Under the pieces are notes generated by a model. The model saw only the letters and a list, made by a program, of their open reading frames with translations, did no database searches and was not told the DNA's origin. 64,000 nucleotides of DNA from NCBI GenBank assembly GCA_963708775.1, contig CAVPTI010000002.1, forward strand, positions 248,001 through 312,000, read 5' to 3'. This stretch comes from JAGVSR01 sp963708775. GTDB taxonomy: Bacteria > Pseudomonadota > Alphaproteobacteria > Rhizobiales > Hyphomicrobiaceae. Shown here one piece after another: positions 14,052 through 24,537 of the stretch; position 1 is the first letter of the stretch, and each line of letters begins with the position of its first letter. Made by a program: the position numbers and the translations under genes.

Positions 14052-15431
14052 TTAGAACTTGATGATGCCGCCGGCGACGATGAGGTCGAGATCTTCGAGA
14101 CCCGGCGTGGCGTCGTGCCGGCCAGATCGTAATCCGTCTTATACATGACGGTAGTAGAGGTAAACAGACATCGCTGCCGCATCGATACCCTGCACGATGC
14201 CGCCACCGTACATCGTCGAATTCGGAACCAAGAATCGTAGCATCGATCTGTTACCTGCATCCGCACGTATCGCACTCGAAGTGCCCGGTTCGCATTCGCA
14301 CCACCGTTCATGTCGATAGTACTGGCCGAAGAGGGTGGTTTTGCCCAGCGACGTCAACTTCTGCTCGATGCCAGCTTCGATCGCCCAGAAGGTGCTTTCG
14401 TCGTCACCGCGTTCGGGATACTTGACGGATCAGGTTGTCCTGCTCCAGCCAGCGGCGAAGTTCGTGTAAAGACCGGTCGCTGTCGTGCATGATGCTGACC
14501 GACCCGCCATACTGCTCGCAGCTCTACGTCCTCGACCTGTGGGAGTCGCCGGTGTCGTCGGCGACTGGCGGACAGTTGGCAACTGGCCTCTGGGCGTCGC
14601 CGCCAGTCCGTCTGAAATCTCTGATGGCCGTAAGCCACGCCCAGCGGCAACTTAAACCCGCCAAAATCGCCTTTGTATCGCAGACCCACGTCCCAATAGT
14701 CGAGGCGTTCCATAGGCCGCCAGTCGCTACAAAGCCGCCGAATTCGGGTGTGACGTATTTGACGATGTTGCGCACGTTCTGGTTCACCAGGCTGGTCGCC
14801 AGCATCCTGAATGGCCCGGCGACCAACTGGAGATTGGTCAATTCTCCATTATCGACGTGCGAACAAAAAGGCCGAGACCGCTATCTTCGACGTCCGAGAA
14901 CTTGGCGACATCACCCGTCTGAGCGAGGTTGATTTCGGTAATGCCTTCCGCGGCAGGCGCGGTTTTGCCGACCCAGACCTGACCAAAGGTCTTGCTGTCG
15001 AGGTACCAAGCCGAGTGGCGAACGTCGAGACCGAGTCGCTCGGATCGCCCGACGGGTTGTCCTGTGTAAATCGCTTCGAGTTCTGCGCTACGAACGCCGA
15101 TTTCAAGCAGGTAGCCCGCCTTCAAGTCGTCGGTGATCTTGGCTGATCCCTTAAACGAAAGCGCGTCCGCGAATTGTCGTTGGTATAGAAGTCGGCGTTG
15201 GACTCGACCCATCGTCCCAGGCGAAAGTGCCTCATTCACGTGGCCCGAAACTTCGAGCTTGACCTTGCGATTGCCCTTGCGCGCCGTGGTGGCCTCCAAT
15301 TCGGCGATGCGCTCCTCCAGATCGGCGCAGCAATCTCCGCCCAAGTCGGCGGCGGCGACCGGCATAGCGCCGAACCCCACGCCTGCGAGCAAGGCAAAGA
15401 TCGCCGTACCCGACTTCAAACCGCTCGTCAT
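14052..15431 (-). pseudogene. Outer-membrane porin, multiple frameshifts
   Basis: A rhizobial-type trimeric porin (Porin_2 family). A signal peptide ending VAAADLG is followed by the coiled-coil start CCADLEERIAELEATTARKGNRKV, the same motif as in the second porin at 56059. Barrel-strand fragments continue in several frames (FEGGFVATGG-like, YWDVGLRYKGDFGGFKLPLG, TTLFGQYYRHE, GIDAAAMSVYLYYRH) and the last strand ends DLIVAGGIIKF with the usual C-terminal Phe at 14054. At least five frame changes lie near 14840, 14710, 14600, 14355 and 14150. AAGGGGGA precedes the ATG at 15431. It is either a true pseudogene or a region of poor sequence. Confidence 0.88.
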
Positions 15432-15816
15432 ACTCAGTCCCCCTTGAGGCTCGGCTCGCAATTGCGAGCCTTAGAATTGGTGCATCCGGTCTCCGGCCGC
15501 TCAGCCCCCGCTTGCGCGTTTCCGGTGAATGCATCCCCACGTAAACTCAATGATCGAACGCCGTAAACGCCCGCCGGCCGTTTGACAGTTTTGCGAATAC
15601 AATCGGTGGCGCAATTACAACTAAGTCGTTGAATTGTAACAGCTTACATGACAGATTTATGACAGAAACGCGGGTTGATCTGTGCGTTGATCATTGTGCG
15701 AACTAATTGTGACATCTGCATCGGCGGCTGATCACAGCCGTATCTAGGAGGACTGGCGACCGACCGGTGGCCCGGCTACTGTCCACCCTCACGCACATGC
15801 AGGATGAACCGATTCC
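15432..15816. other. Intergenic region between divergent porin and hydroxylase genes
   Basis: 385 bases with no convincing open frame. It must hold the promoters of both genes. The stretch 15580-15720 is notably AT-richer than its surroundings, as expected for a strong promoter area, but no specific site is claimed. Confidence 0.5.
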
Positions 15817-17092
15817 ATGAGGACCGCCTCTGCTGCAGATACGTCAGTGATCGTCGTCGGAGGCGGTCCCGCTGGTCTTGCTTCCGCTCTTGCGCTGGCG
15901 GCGGCAGATGTTCCCGTGATGCTGGCTGCTGCGCCTCACCGGCCGGGTGGCTTTGATCGCGACCGGCGAACGGCCGCCCTCTTCGCTGGATCGATAGACC
16001 TCTTGCGGAACCTCGGCGTGTGGGACGGACTGAAGGACGGTCTGTGAGCCACTGAAAACGATCCGATTGATCGACGACACGGGCCGGCTATTTCGAGCGC
16101 CCGAAGTCAAATTCAATGCCCATGAAGCCGGCCTCGAGGCGTTTGGCTTCAATGTTCCCAACGACGCCCTTGTCGACGCTCTCTCGGCTCGCGTCGCCGC
16201 GACGGCAGGCATTACCGTGGTCACGACCGCCGGCGTGCGGGCGGTCCGGATCGGCCAGGGCCGAGTAACGGTCGTCCTTGGCGAGGGACCTGAACTCAGC
16301 GCGCCTCTCGCTGTTGCCGCCGATGGGCGCAAATCCCCGACACGGGAAGCCGCCGGCATTACGGTCAAGACGTGGAGCTATCCGCAAACAGCGGTGGTGA
16401 CGTGGTTTTCTCATCAGCGTCCCCACGACGGCATCTCCACGGAGTTCCATCGGGCGGTGGGGCCCTTCACGACGGTCCCGATGCCGGGACGATGTTCGTC
16501 GCTGGTGTGGGTGGAGGAGCCGGCGGAGGCAGAACGGCTGAGTACGCTTTCGGAGACGGACTTCCGGCGCGCAATTGAGGTGCGGCTCGGGGGTCTTCTG
16601 GGAACAGTTGGCGAAGTCGGGCCTCGGGCAAAGTTTCCGCTGAGCGGGCTGACGCCGGACGTGTTCGGGCGCAACCGGGTGGCACTCGTCGGCGAGTCTG
16701 GGCACGTTATTCCGCCCATCGGTGCGCAGGGTTTGAACCTCGGATTGCGCGATGCTGCCACACTCGTCGATTGCGTCAGTGACGCTGTTTCTGGGGGCCG
16801 CGATCCTGGCGGGTCGGCAGTCATGGACCGCTACAGCGCGTTGCGCGCGCCTGACGTCAACGGCCGCATCACGGCCATCGATCTCCTCAACCGAACGCTG
16901 CTATCGCCCTATCTGCCCGTGCATCTGATGCGCGGCTTTGGGTTGCATGTGCTGAACAACGTCGACACCCTGCGCCGCCTCGTCGTGAAAGAGGGTGTGC
17001 AGCCGACGTCTTACGTTCCGACGCTCATGCGCAGCGGCGGAATCGATCTCCTGCGGGGGCGTGCGACCGCTGGCATGTTGTCTCCCGCTTGA
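15817..17092 (+). CDS. UbiH/UbiL-type FAD monooxygenase, frameshifted
   Basis: A flavin-dependent hydroxylase of the UbiH/UbiF/VisC family, which adds oxygen to the ubiquinone ring precursor. The repaired protein is about 424 residues. The ADP-binding motif VIVVGGGPAGLASALAL is at 9-25, the second FAD motif reads AADGRKSPTREAAGI, and the third reads LVGESGHVIPPIGAQGLNLGLRDA (a variant of the usual GDAAH). A single extra base near 16039-16044 (gacggtctg) splits it; the joined reading is DVCEPLKTIRLIDDTGRLFRA-like. Which ring carbon it acts on cannot be told. An acyltransferase gene follows after 31 bases. Confidence 0.88.
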
Positions 17093-17123
17093 CGGATGAT
17101 AAGAGCCCGCGCATGAGGCTCGC

Positions 17124-18044
17124 ATGACCGTCGAACCGTCGCGCCTGCGCGATTTGCAATTCCGTCTCGAACACGTCGCGTTACGTCTCATCACCGGGCC
17201 GTTCCGCGTGCTTCCGCTCGACACGGCGGCGCGATTTTCGGCTTGGTGGTGGCGGCGGCTCGCTCCCATCTTCAGTCCAAAGCGGCATGAGCGGGCGCTG
17301 GACAATCTCAAGATAGCATTCCCGGAGAAGACCGACGCGGAACGGCTCGCGATCTGCCTCGCGCACTGGGAAAACCTGGGCCGGATCATGGTCGAGACGA
17401 TCCAGATCGACAAGCTCATTGCCGATCGCAGCCGCATTGCGATCTCCCCAGAACACGTGTTCCGCCGTTACAAAGACAAGCTCGGCCCAGCCATCGGCGT
17501 GTCGCTGCATATGGGCAATTGGGAACTCGCAATTTGGCCATTCGTCATCGCCAACGCCAACCCGGCCGCCGTCTATCGTTCGGTGAACAACCCGTATGTC
17601 GATCGATATCTGCGCTACCTTCGGCGCGATCTTTACCCGGGTGGATTGTTTGGACGGGGCCGCGTGGAGGGTGACCACGGCGACGACCAGAAGACGGCGC
17701 GGATCCTGAACGATTTTGTGCGCAGAGGCGGGCGCTTGGGTCTCGTGTGTGATCTCTTCGATCGCACAGGGGTTGCCGTGCCCTTTTTCGGCAAGCCCGC
17801 GCAGACGCAGGCGATCGGCGCCATGGTGGCGCGCCGGGTTGGTAGCCGCATGTGGATGTCATGCTGCCGCCGCGTGGGCAACGAAAGCCGCTTCGTGGTT
17901 GAGATCAAAGAACTGCGTGTGCCCCGAACCGCGAACCCTTCGGACGACATTCGCACCATCATGACTGAAATGCAGCTCCAGTTCGAAGCATGGGTGCGGG
18001 AGACGCCGGAGCAGTGGATGTGGTCGAACCGCCGCTGGAGTTGA
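17124..18044 (+). CDS. LpxL/HtrB-type lipid A acyltransferase
   Basis: A lysophospholipid-acyltransferase-family protein, 306 residues, likely to add a secondary acyl chain to lipid A at the inner membrane. The catalytic HX4(D/E) motif is HMGNWE near residue 131; other marks are NLKIAFPEKTDAER early, YRSVNNPYVDRYLRRLR-like substrate region, and VCDLFDRTGVAVPFFGKPA. The N-terminus is basic and amphipathic rather than a clear membrane helix. It follows the hydroxylase on the same strand and ends two bases before the convergent GH3 gene. Confidence 0.9.
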   Translation: MTVEPSRLRDLQFRLEHVALRLITGPFRVLPLDTAARFSAWWWRRLAPIFSPKRHERALDNLKIAFPEKTDAERLAICLAHWENLGRIMVETIQIDKLIADRSRIAISPEHVFRRYKDKLGPAIGVSLHMGNWELAIWPFVIANANPAAVYRSVNNPYVDRYLRYLRRDLYPGGLFGRGRVEGDHGDDQKTARILNDFVRRGGRLGLVCDLFDRTGVAVPFFGKPAQTQAIGAMVARRVGSRMWMSCCRRVGNESRFVVEIKELRVPRTANPSDDIRTIMTEMQLQFEAWVRETPEQWMWSNRRWS

Positions 18045-18046
18045 GG

Positions 18047-19406
18047 TTACGGAACTGCGGCTTTGGCGGCGGGCACTGCGGCGGATCCGGCAGGCACCGC
18101 CGGCTTTTTCTCCGGCAACGGAATCGGCGCGTGCGCAGCGGGCACATTTCTCAGGCGTCGGAGGCTGGCCGCACCAGTCGCTCTATCAAGTCCTCCGGTC
18201 TTATCGGCCTCGATCAGCGCCGTCATTACGGTATCAAGATGCTTGTCGCTGAACGACACGAGAATGAGGTCAGCGCCGGCGTTGAGCGCTGCGACGGCTG
18301 CTCCGCCAATGCCCTCTTTCGATCGCGTGACGGCGCCCATAGAAAAATCATCTGTGATGAGCAGGCCTTCATGTTTCCATTCGGTGCGGATCAGACCGTC
18401 GATCACGGACGTGGAGTACGACGCCGGCTTCATGGCGTCGAGTTCGCGCAGACGCACATGGGCCAGCATGGTCACCACATGCGGCTTGACCATGAGATCA
18501 CGGAAGGGCACCCAGTCGGCGCCTTTCAGTTCCGGGATAGGGGACTTGATGTCGCCGGCGTGACGATGGGTGTCGAGCGTGACGCGACCAAGCCCGGGAA
18601 AGTGTTTGATGGTGCAGTAGATGCCCGCCTCAGCCAGCGTGTCGCAATACCAGCCCGCCGCATCGCTGACCACGCGCGGATCGGCGGAGAGCGCGCGGTA
18701 TCGAAGTTGCGTTTCGCCGTCGCTGCGCCGCTTCGGGTCCATCTTCAGATCGACAACCGGCGAGAAATTCAGATTGACGCCGATGCGCTGGAGTTCTCCG
18801 GCTTGCTTGCGGGCGTAGGCAACGACAGCCGACTTCGGATCTTCACCGGGCTTCACCGCAGCGAGAACGCGAGCCAAACTCGCCTGCCGTGCGAGGGGCG
18901 GCGTCAGGCGGGAAACAGCCCCGCCTTCCTGGTCGGCTGCGATGATGAGCGGCGGCAGGCCCTGGCGGGCACGAAGTGCCTGAAGCGCATCGATCTCGGA
19001 CCGGATATCAGCGACCGCGCGGCGGCGGACATTGTGATCGGTGATGAAGATGCCGGCAATCGCCTTCTTCTCCACGAGTGCCTTTACCGTGCCGGAGCTG
19101 TGATAGCCGATGACGATGTGACGGCCGAGCCGTTCGAGAATGGCCGGATCGACGGCAAGGATTTCTGTCGCGGGTCATGACCTTCGCAGGTCGCGTCGGG
19201 GTAACGGATGCTGCAGCGGCAGGCTTTGCGGTTTTGCGAACCGGTTTGGCGCTGGCCTTGGCCATGAGTTCGCCGCCCGCCGCCTGATGCAGCGATGGAG
19301 CCTCAGCATAAGCGTTTCCGGCCAGCAGCACCGCAAAGAGACCTGCAACAGCCGCGCCCGGCCGGAGCGTCCGATGCCTGCGCTGGAATGTCTCGGCGTC
19401 TGCCAC
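18047..19406 (-). CDS. GH3 family beta-N-acetylhexosaminidase-like protein, frameshifted
   Basis: A secreted glycoside hydrolase family 3 protein, about 452 residues when repaired, related to NagZ and probably acting on peptidoglycan-derived amino sugars. It shows IIAADQEGGAVSRL, the NFSPVVDLK motif, KHFPGLGRVTLDTHRH (substrate loop with the acid-base His) and LLITDDFSMGAV with the nucleophile Asp. The signal peptide (residues 1-35) sits in another frame: one extra C near 19171-19174 separates it from ILAVDPAILERLGRHIVIG. Unlike cytoplasmic NagZ, the signal peptide and the Ala/Pro-rich tail suggest a periplasmic enzyme. Confidence 0.87.
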
Positions 19407-19607
19407 GCGACCTCGCCTCTTCCCGCTCCAAAGCCCACCGATGTGACCATCGCCGGCAACTTAGCCAACTCGCAGTAACCGTGCCGCAGGCGTCAGCCGC
19501 CTCACCCGTGGCCCCCGGATTGACACTCGGTGGCTCCAGCCTAATGTGCGCCGCGCATCTCCAATTCCCGCCATCCGAAAACGTTTCTTCAGAGGTCCTC
19601 TATCGCC

Positions 19608-20660
19608 ATGAGCGTTACGCGCACGCCCGCCAAGCATTTTGCACCGCTCGCCATCGGCGCACCCGAGCCATACCGCTCTCTACCCGTGCGCATCGAGCGA
19701 ATGATCCATTTCATTCCGCCGCATAATGACAAGATCCGGGCCAAGCTGAAGGAGACCATCAAACAGGTCGATGTGGTCCTGGGCAACCTCGAGGACGCCA
19801 TCGCTGTCGGCGAGAAGGAACAGGCACGGGCCGGGTTCATATCCATGGCCAACGAGTTCGACTTCGGTCAGACGGGGCTTTGGACGCGCATCAACTGCCT
19901 CAACTCACCGTGGATGCTGGACGATGTCACCGAAATCGTGAAGCACGCCGGCAACAAAGTCGATGTGATCATGCTACCGAAGGTCGAAGGGCCGTGGGAC
20001 ATCCATTACCTCGACCAGCTGCTTGCTCAGCTCGAGGCCAGGCACAAAGTTAATCGGCCGATCCTCATTCACGCCATCCTCGAAACCGCGGAAGGCGTGA
20101 AAAACGTCGAGGCCATTGCGGCCGCTTCGCCGCGCATGCACGGCATGAGCCTCGGACCGGCAGACCTTGCCGCCTCGCGCGGCATGAAGACGACGCGCGT
20201 CGGTGGGGGGCATCCTGACTACGTGGTCTTGGCTGATCCGTCGAAAGACGGCGGTCCGCGCGCGCACTATCAGCAAGATCTGTGGCACTACACCGTCGGC
20301 AAGATGGTTGACGCCTGCCTCTCTTACGGGTTGAAGCCGTTTTACGGTCCGTTCGGCGATTTCGCGGACGGCGCGGCGTGCGAAGCTCAGTTCCGCAACG
20401 CGTTCCTGCAGGGCTGTCTCGGCGCCTGGTCATTGCACCCCTCACAAATCGAGATCGCCAAGCGCGTGTTCTCTCCGGACCCAAAGGAAGTGGCGTTTGC
20501 TGGCAAGATTCTCGAGGCGATGCCGGACGGCACCGGCGCCGTCATGATCGACGGCAAAATGCAGGATGACGCCACCTGGAAGCAGGCCAAGGTGATCGTT
20601 GATCTCGCGCGGCTCGTGGCGTCAAAGGACCCGGAGCGGGCCACTGCGTATGGTTTCTAA
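19608..20660 (+). CDS. HpcH/HpaI-family CoA-ester lyase (malyl-CoA lyase-like)
   Basis: A 350-residue member of the HpcH/HpaI aldolase and citrate lyase beta family, in the group of malyl-CoA and citramalyl-CoA lyases, which use Mg2+ to split or form a C-C bond next to a CoA thioester. The motifs are VVLGNLEDAIAV, LWTRINCLNSPW, VIMLPKVEGPWDIHYLDQLL (metal-binding Glu), LIHAILETAEGVKNVEAI and MSLGPADLAASRG. In serine-cycle or ethylmalonyl-CoA pathway bacteria such enzymes make or cleave malyl-CoA; the exact substrate cannot be read here. Its TAA overlaps the next ATG. Confidence 0.88.
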   Translation: MSVTRTPAKHFAPLAIGAPEPYRSLPVRIERMIHFIPPHNDKIRAKLKETIKQVDVVLGNLEDAIAVGEKEQARAGFISMANEFDFGQTGLWTRINCLNSPWMLDDVTEIVKHAGNKVDVIMLPKVEGPWDIHYLDQLLAQLEARHKVNRPILIHAILETAEGVKNVEAIAAASPRMHGMSLGPADLAASRGMKTTRVGGGHPDYVVLADPSKDGGPRAHYQQDLWHYTVGKMVDACLSYGLKPFYGPFGDFADGAACEAQFRNAFLQGCLGAWSLHPSQIEIAKRVFSPDPKEVAFAGKILEAMPDGTGAVMIDGKMQDDATWKQAKVIVDLARLVASKDPERATAYGF

Positions 20661-21343
20661 TGTCTCGTAGCCGCACCGTGAAGGATAAGGCCCGCCGTCG
20701 CTTGACACCCGCCGCGCGGGTGGCGCGTAATCCCGCGATGAGTGACAAACGCCGATCAGAAACCAAAACCAAGCCTGCCAAAGAGGCGGCAAAACCGGCA
20801 GCCGGCGGACGAAGGCGGCCGAAGCCTGCGGTGGCGGGTGCGGCCAAGATCAAGGCCCGTCTGAAGTCCAAGGTGGCGGCTGCAAAAGCAGGTGCCGCCG
20901 AAACGGCTTCGCCTCCCGCAAGGCTCGGCAAGGCCAAGCGACCACCTGCACGGGCGGAAGGGCCTGTCGCCCGACCGCGCCTTCGCCGTAGGGCGGACGG
21001 CAAGCGATCCTCGACCGTGTCGTCAGCGCGATTCGCTGTCGGCGATGTGGTGCGGCACAAACTTTATCCGTTTCGCGGTGTCGTGTTCGACATCGATCCG
21101 GTGTTCGCCAATACGGAAGAGTGGTGGCTTTCAATCCCGGAACAGATGCGGCCGAAGAAGAACCAGCCGTTCTACCACCTGCTCGCGGAGAACGCGGAGA
21201 CCGAGTACATCGCGTATGTGTCCGAGCAGAACCTGCTGCCGGATACGACCGGCGTTCCTGTGCGGCATCCGCAGATCTTGGATTACTTCATTGAGGATGA
21301 GGACGGGCGGTACCGGGCGGTCTTCATGTCCATGCTGAACTAG
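20660..21343 (+). CDS. hspQ: HspQ/YccV-domain protein with histone-H1-like N-terminus
   Basis: A 227-residue protein. The C-terminal domain (about 123-225: FAVGDVVRHKLYPFRGVVFDIDP, EEWWLSIPEQMRPKKNQPFYHLL, YVSEQNLLPD) is HspQ, a heat-shock protein once described as binding hemimethylated DNA and known as a Lon specificity factor. Ordinary HspQ is about 105-120 residues; here an additional 120-residue N-terminus is almost wholly Lys, Arg, Ala and Pro, like histone H1 or AlgP tails. The start at 20660 makes a TAATG overlap with the lyase gene; an internal ATG at 20738 would shorten the tail. Neither has a strong ribosome site. Confidence 0.85.
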   Translation: MSRSRTVKDKARRRLTPAARVARNPAMSDKRRSETKTKPAKEAAKPAAGGRRRPKPAVAGAAKIKARLKSKVAAAKAGAAETASPPARLGKAKRPPARAEGPVARPRLRRRADGKRSSTVSSARFAVGDVVRHKLYPFRGVVFDIDPVFANTEEWWLSIPEQMRPKKNQPFYHLLAENAETEYIAYVSEQNLLPDTTGVPVRHPQILDYFIEDEDGRYRAVFMSMLN

Positions 21344-21394
21344 ACCGTTTTCTTACACGGCGCGCGTGCCGTGTAAGCGCTTCGTTTGAACGAC

Positions 21395-21428
21395 AAAGCC
21401 GCCCGGTAATCACCGGGCGGCTTTCGTT
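21395..21428. terminator. Bidirectional terminator
   Basis: A perfect stem aaagccgcccggt / accgggcggcttt (21395-21425) with T-rich sequence after it, between convergent hspQ and the IalB-family gene. Confidence 0.9.
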
Positions 21429-21445
21429 ACGGCGCCTGAGACAGC

Positions 21446-22285
21446 TTACTTCTTTTCGGCAGGCTTGGCCGGAGCCGAACCGGTCGTGGTCGGGGGTGCG
21501 CCCGGACCATCGGTCGGAAGGTTCTTCAACTGGTCGGCTTTGAACTTATCGATCGCGGCCTTCTGGCGATCGCGGATCTGCGCCATCAGCTGACCGCGGG
21601 CCTTCTTGTATTCGGCGTTATCGATCGGCTTGCCGGCAAATGCATCGGTGAAGCCGTCCAAAGGAACGGGGAACCCGATCGGCTGCGCGGCTGCATTCAT
21701 GGCGACGACCATCAGTCCGCCACCCACCTTCATTTGATCAATGATGGCGGCGTCGGCTTCGATTTCAGCCGTGCAGCCCGAGGCGTGGCAGAGTGAATAC
21801 TTGAGATCGACCGGTTTCAGTTCCTTGTCGTCCACTTTTTCGTTCTTGGCGATCTTTGCCCACTGGTCCTTTGTGTAAACCGCGGCGCGCAAGCCAGGGG
21901 GCAGCGCCATACCAAGCGGCACCATGATCATGAGGTGCTTCTTGTCCTGGCCTTCGACTTCACGGATAGCGGCGGAGACGAGCACCATGCCGGAGTTGCC
22001 GTCGAGCCGCTCGTGGTGGGTCAGGCAGATTTCCTTATCGTCCTTGACGTCTTTGCCGTCGGCACCCTTCTTCACCAGCGGCGTCTTCTCGCACAGTTTT
22101 ACCCAGGCGCTCTTGTTCGCGGCGGGGGCTGCACCAGCAGCAGGGGCAGCGGCACCAGCGGCGGGCTTGGCAGGCGCGGCTGCCGGCGCCGGCTTATCCT
22201 GCGCGAGGGCGGGCGTGCTCGCGATGGCCAGAGCAGCGGCGAGCGCGCTCAAGGCGGACAAACCAAACTTTTCCGTGTGTGCCAT
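21446..22285 (-). CDS. IalB-family invasion-associated protein
   Basis: A periplasmic protein of the invasion-associated locus B family (PF06776 as I recall it), 279 residues. The signal peptide ends at about residue 28 (STPALAQ). An Ala/Pro linker follows, then the IalB domain with paired Cys: KLCEKTPLV and EICLTH, then YSLCHASGCTAEIEAD. MVPLGMALPPGLRAAV is typical of the family. The C-terminus is Pro/Ala/Lys-rich. Despite the name, homologues are widespread in free-living Hyphomicrobiales and the role is unknown. The strong Ala/Pro linker is longer than usual. Confidence 0.9.
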   Translation of the reverse strand: MAHTEKFGLSALSALAAALAIASTPALAQDKPAPAAAPAKPAAGAAAPAAGAAPAANKSAWVKLCEKTPLVKKGADGKDVKDDKEICLTHHERLDGNSGMVLVSAAIREVEGQDKKHLMIMVPLGMALPPGLRAAVYTKDQWAKIAKNEKVDDKELKPVDLKYSLCHASGCTAEIEADAAIIDQMKVGGGLMVVAMNAAAQPIGFPVPLDGFTDAFAGKPIDNAEYKKARGQLMAQIRDRQKAAIDKFKADQLKNLPTDGPGAPPTTTGSAPAKPAEKK

Positions 22286-22656
22286 GGATAATTCGACCTT
22301 TCTCTCTGAGCCGGCTGACCGGCTCCCACCCTCTACGGCGCGCGTTCTTCAGGGTCATCGGAACGCTGGGCCGACCGACGTTTCGTCGAGCCTGCACACC
22401 CTCCAGCGCCCTTGCGCCAGCCGTGGGGCAGTAAGGCTCGGATTGCGGCAATCCCGTGACCGGGCGAACCGGCCCCAACTCGTGCACAGCGGTAACGGGT
22501 GGCACGTTGCAAACCGGCCACGGATCGGTCGCGTTTGCGTTCTACTCTCGATGATGGCGAAACGGCTAACCACATGCCAGGATTATGCTAATAGGCGATA
22601 TCCTTGACGGTGCCCGATGTTCGATCGCGGCCGCCGCTCGCAAATCCGGAGATCAC
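22286..22656. other. Intergenic region between divergent ialB-like and SBP genes
   Basis: 371 bases with several short frames but none with protein-like content or a ribosome site. It should contain two divergent promoters. No regulator site is recognised. Confidence 0.45.
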
Positions 22657-24505
22657 ATGACGCGCCAGTGGCCGCGCTTGGTGCCGTGCTCGTTCTTGCG
22701 CTTGGACCTGCACGGAGCGGCGACTGCAATCGTGGTCCTATCAATATCGGTCCTATCAGGTGCAGCGTTCGCAGACGCCGGTTCGCATGCCATTGCAATG
22801 CATGGGGCGCCGAAATACCCGGCAGGCTTCACCCATTTCAACTACGCTGATCCCAATGCGCCGAAGGGAGGTCGTGTCGTTCTCGGGCAAACGGGATCGT
22901 TCGATACACTCAACCCTCTCATCATCCGCGGCGAACCCGTCGCCGGTATTCGCGAGTGGGTCTACGAGACGCTCATGGCGCGCGGGTTCGACGAGCCGTT
23001 CACGATGTACGGCCTCGTTGCCAAGAGCGTGGAGATGCCGCCGGACCGATCATCAGTAACGTTTCATATCGATCCCGCCGCGCGGTTCTCGGACGGCAAA
23101 CCGATCACCGCCGACGACGTGATTTTTTCGATGGAGACGCTGCGCGAGCGGGGTCGTCCGAACCACCGCAACTCGTACAAAAAGGTCGTGCGTACGGACC
23201 GCGTGTCGGATCTGGCGGTACGCTTCGTCTTCGATGCCAGTGGCGATCGCGAGATGCCGCTGATCATGGCGTCGATGCCGGTACTGCCGAAGCATCTTCT
23301 GACGCCGGAGACCTTCGAGCGCACGACGCTCGCACCGATCGTCGGCTCAGGGCCCTACACCATCGCGGCCATCGATGCCGGACGCTCGATCACCTACAAG
23401 CGCAATCCCGACTACTGGGGCCGCGATCTGCCGGTGAACCGCGGCCGATATAACTTCGATGAAATCCGATACGAATACTTTCGCGACATGAGCGTGCAGT
23501 TCGAAGCCTTCAAGTCTGGCGTTCTCGACGTGCGGACCGAAGACGATCCGAAGCTGTGGGCGTCGGGCTATGACATTCCTGCCAGGCGCGATGGTCGTGT
23601 TTTGACGCGTGAAATCGAGACGGGGTTGCCGGCGGGCATGTCGGCGCTGGCGTTCAATACGCGCAGGCCCGTGTTCCAGGATCCGCGCGTCCGGCGCGGC
23701 CTGCTGCTTCTGTTCAACTTCGAGTGGGTGAACAAGACGCTCTATCACGGGCTTTACAAGCGCACGGAGAGCTTCTTCGAGCGGTCGTATCTGTCGTCTG
23801 CGGGCAGGCCGGCCGATGCGCGCGAGCGGGAACTTCTGGCGCCGTTCCCCGACGCGGTGCTGCCGGAGGTGATGGAGGGTCGCTATCGCATGCCTGTCAG
23901 CGACGGTACGGGACACAATCGCGAAAATGCGCGCGAGGCGTTCCGGCTCTTCAGCGAAGCGGGCTATGTGATCGATGGCGGTCGGCTCGTGCACAAGGAC
24001 ACGCGGGAGCCGCTCGGGTTTCGAGATTCTCGCGGGGTCCAGCGTGCAGCAGCGGCTGATCGCAAGCTACGTTTCGGACCTTGCCAAACTGGGGATCGCG
24101 GCACGGCTGCGGGTCGTCGACAGCTCGCAGTATCAGTCGCGGCTGAAGGATTATGATTACGACATGATCCAGACCGCCTGGCCGTCGTCGCTCTCGCCGG
24201 GGAACGAGCAGGTGTTCCGGTGGGATAGCCGCAACGCCGACGTGCCGGGGTCGTTCAACTTCGTCGGCGTCAAGAACCCGGCCGTCGATGCGATGATCAA
24301 CCGGTTGCTCGAGGCCGAGGGGGACGAAGACTTTACATCCGCCGTGCGGGCGCTCGACCGCGTGCTGCTCTCCGGACACTATGTGATCCCGCTGTTTCAT
24401 GCCTCTCGGCAATGGGTGGCCAATTGGAAGCAGGTTCAGGGGCCGAAAACGTTCTCCTTGTGGGGATACAATCTCGACACATGGTGGATTGACGGGCAGA
24501 AGTAG
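22657..24505 (+). CDS. Periplasmic oligopeptide-binding protein (SBP family 5), frameshifted
   Basis: An extracellular solute-binding protein of family 5, near the YejA (microcin C/peptide) branch, about 615 residues. It would deliver peptides to an ABC importer; no permease or ATPase gene is adjacent. The signal region ends AAFADAG (about residue 41); then come YADPNAPKGGRVVLGQ, FDTLNPLII, VTFHIDPAARFSDGKPITADDV and PIVGSGPYTI. One extra T at about 24018-24021 (gggtttcg) shifts the frame from EPLG to FEILAGSSVQQRLI. The ATG at 22657 has GGAG eight bases upstream; a start at 22585 would spoil the signal peptide. Confidence 0.9.
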
Positions 24506-24537
24506 GCCGCTCAACCCGCCTCCAACGTCCGATATCC

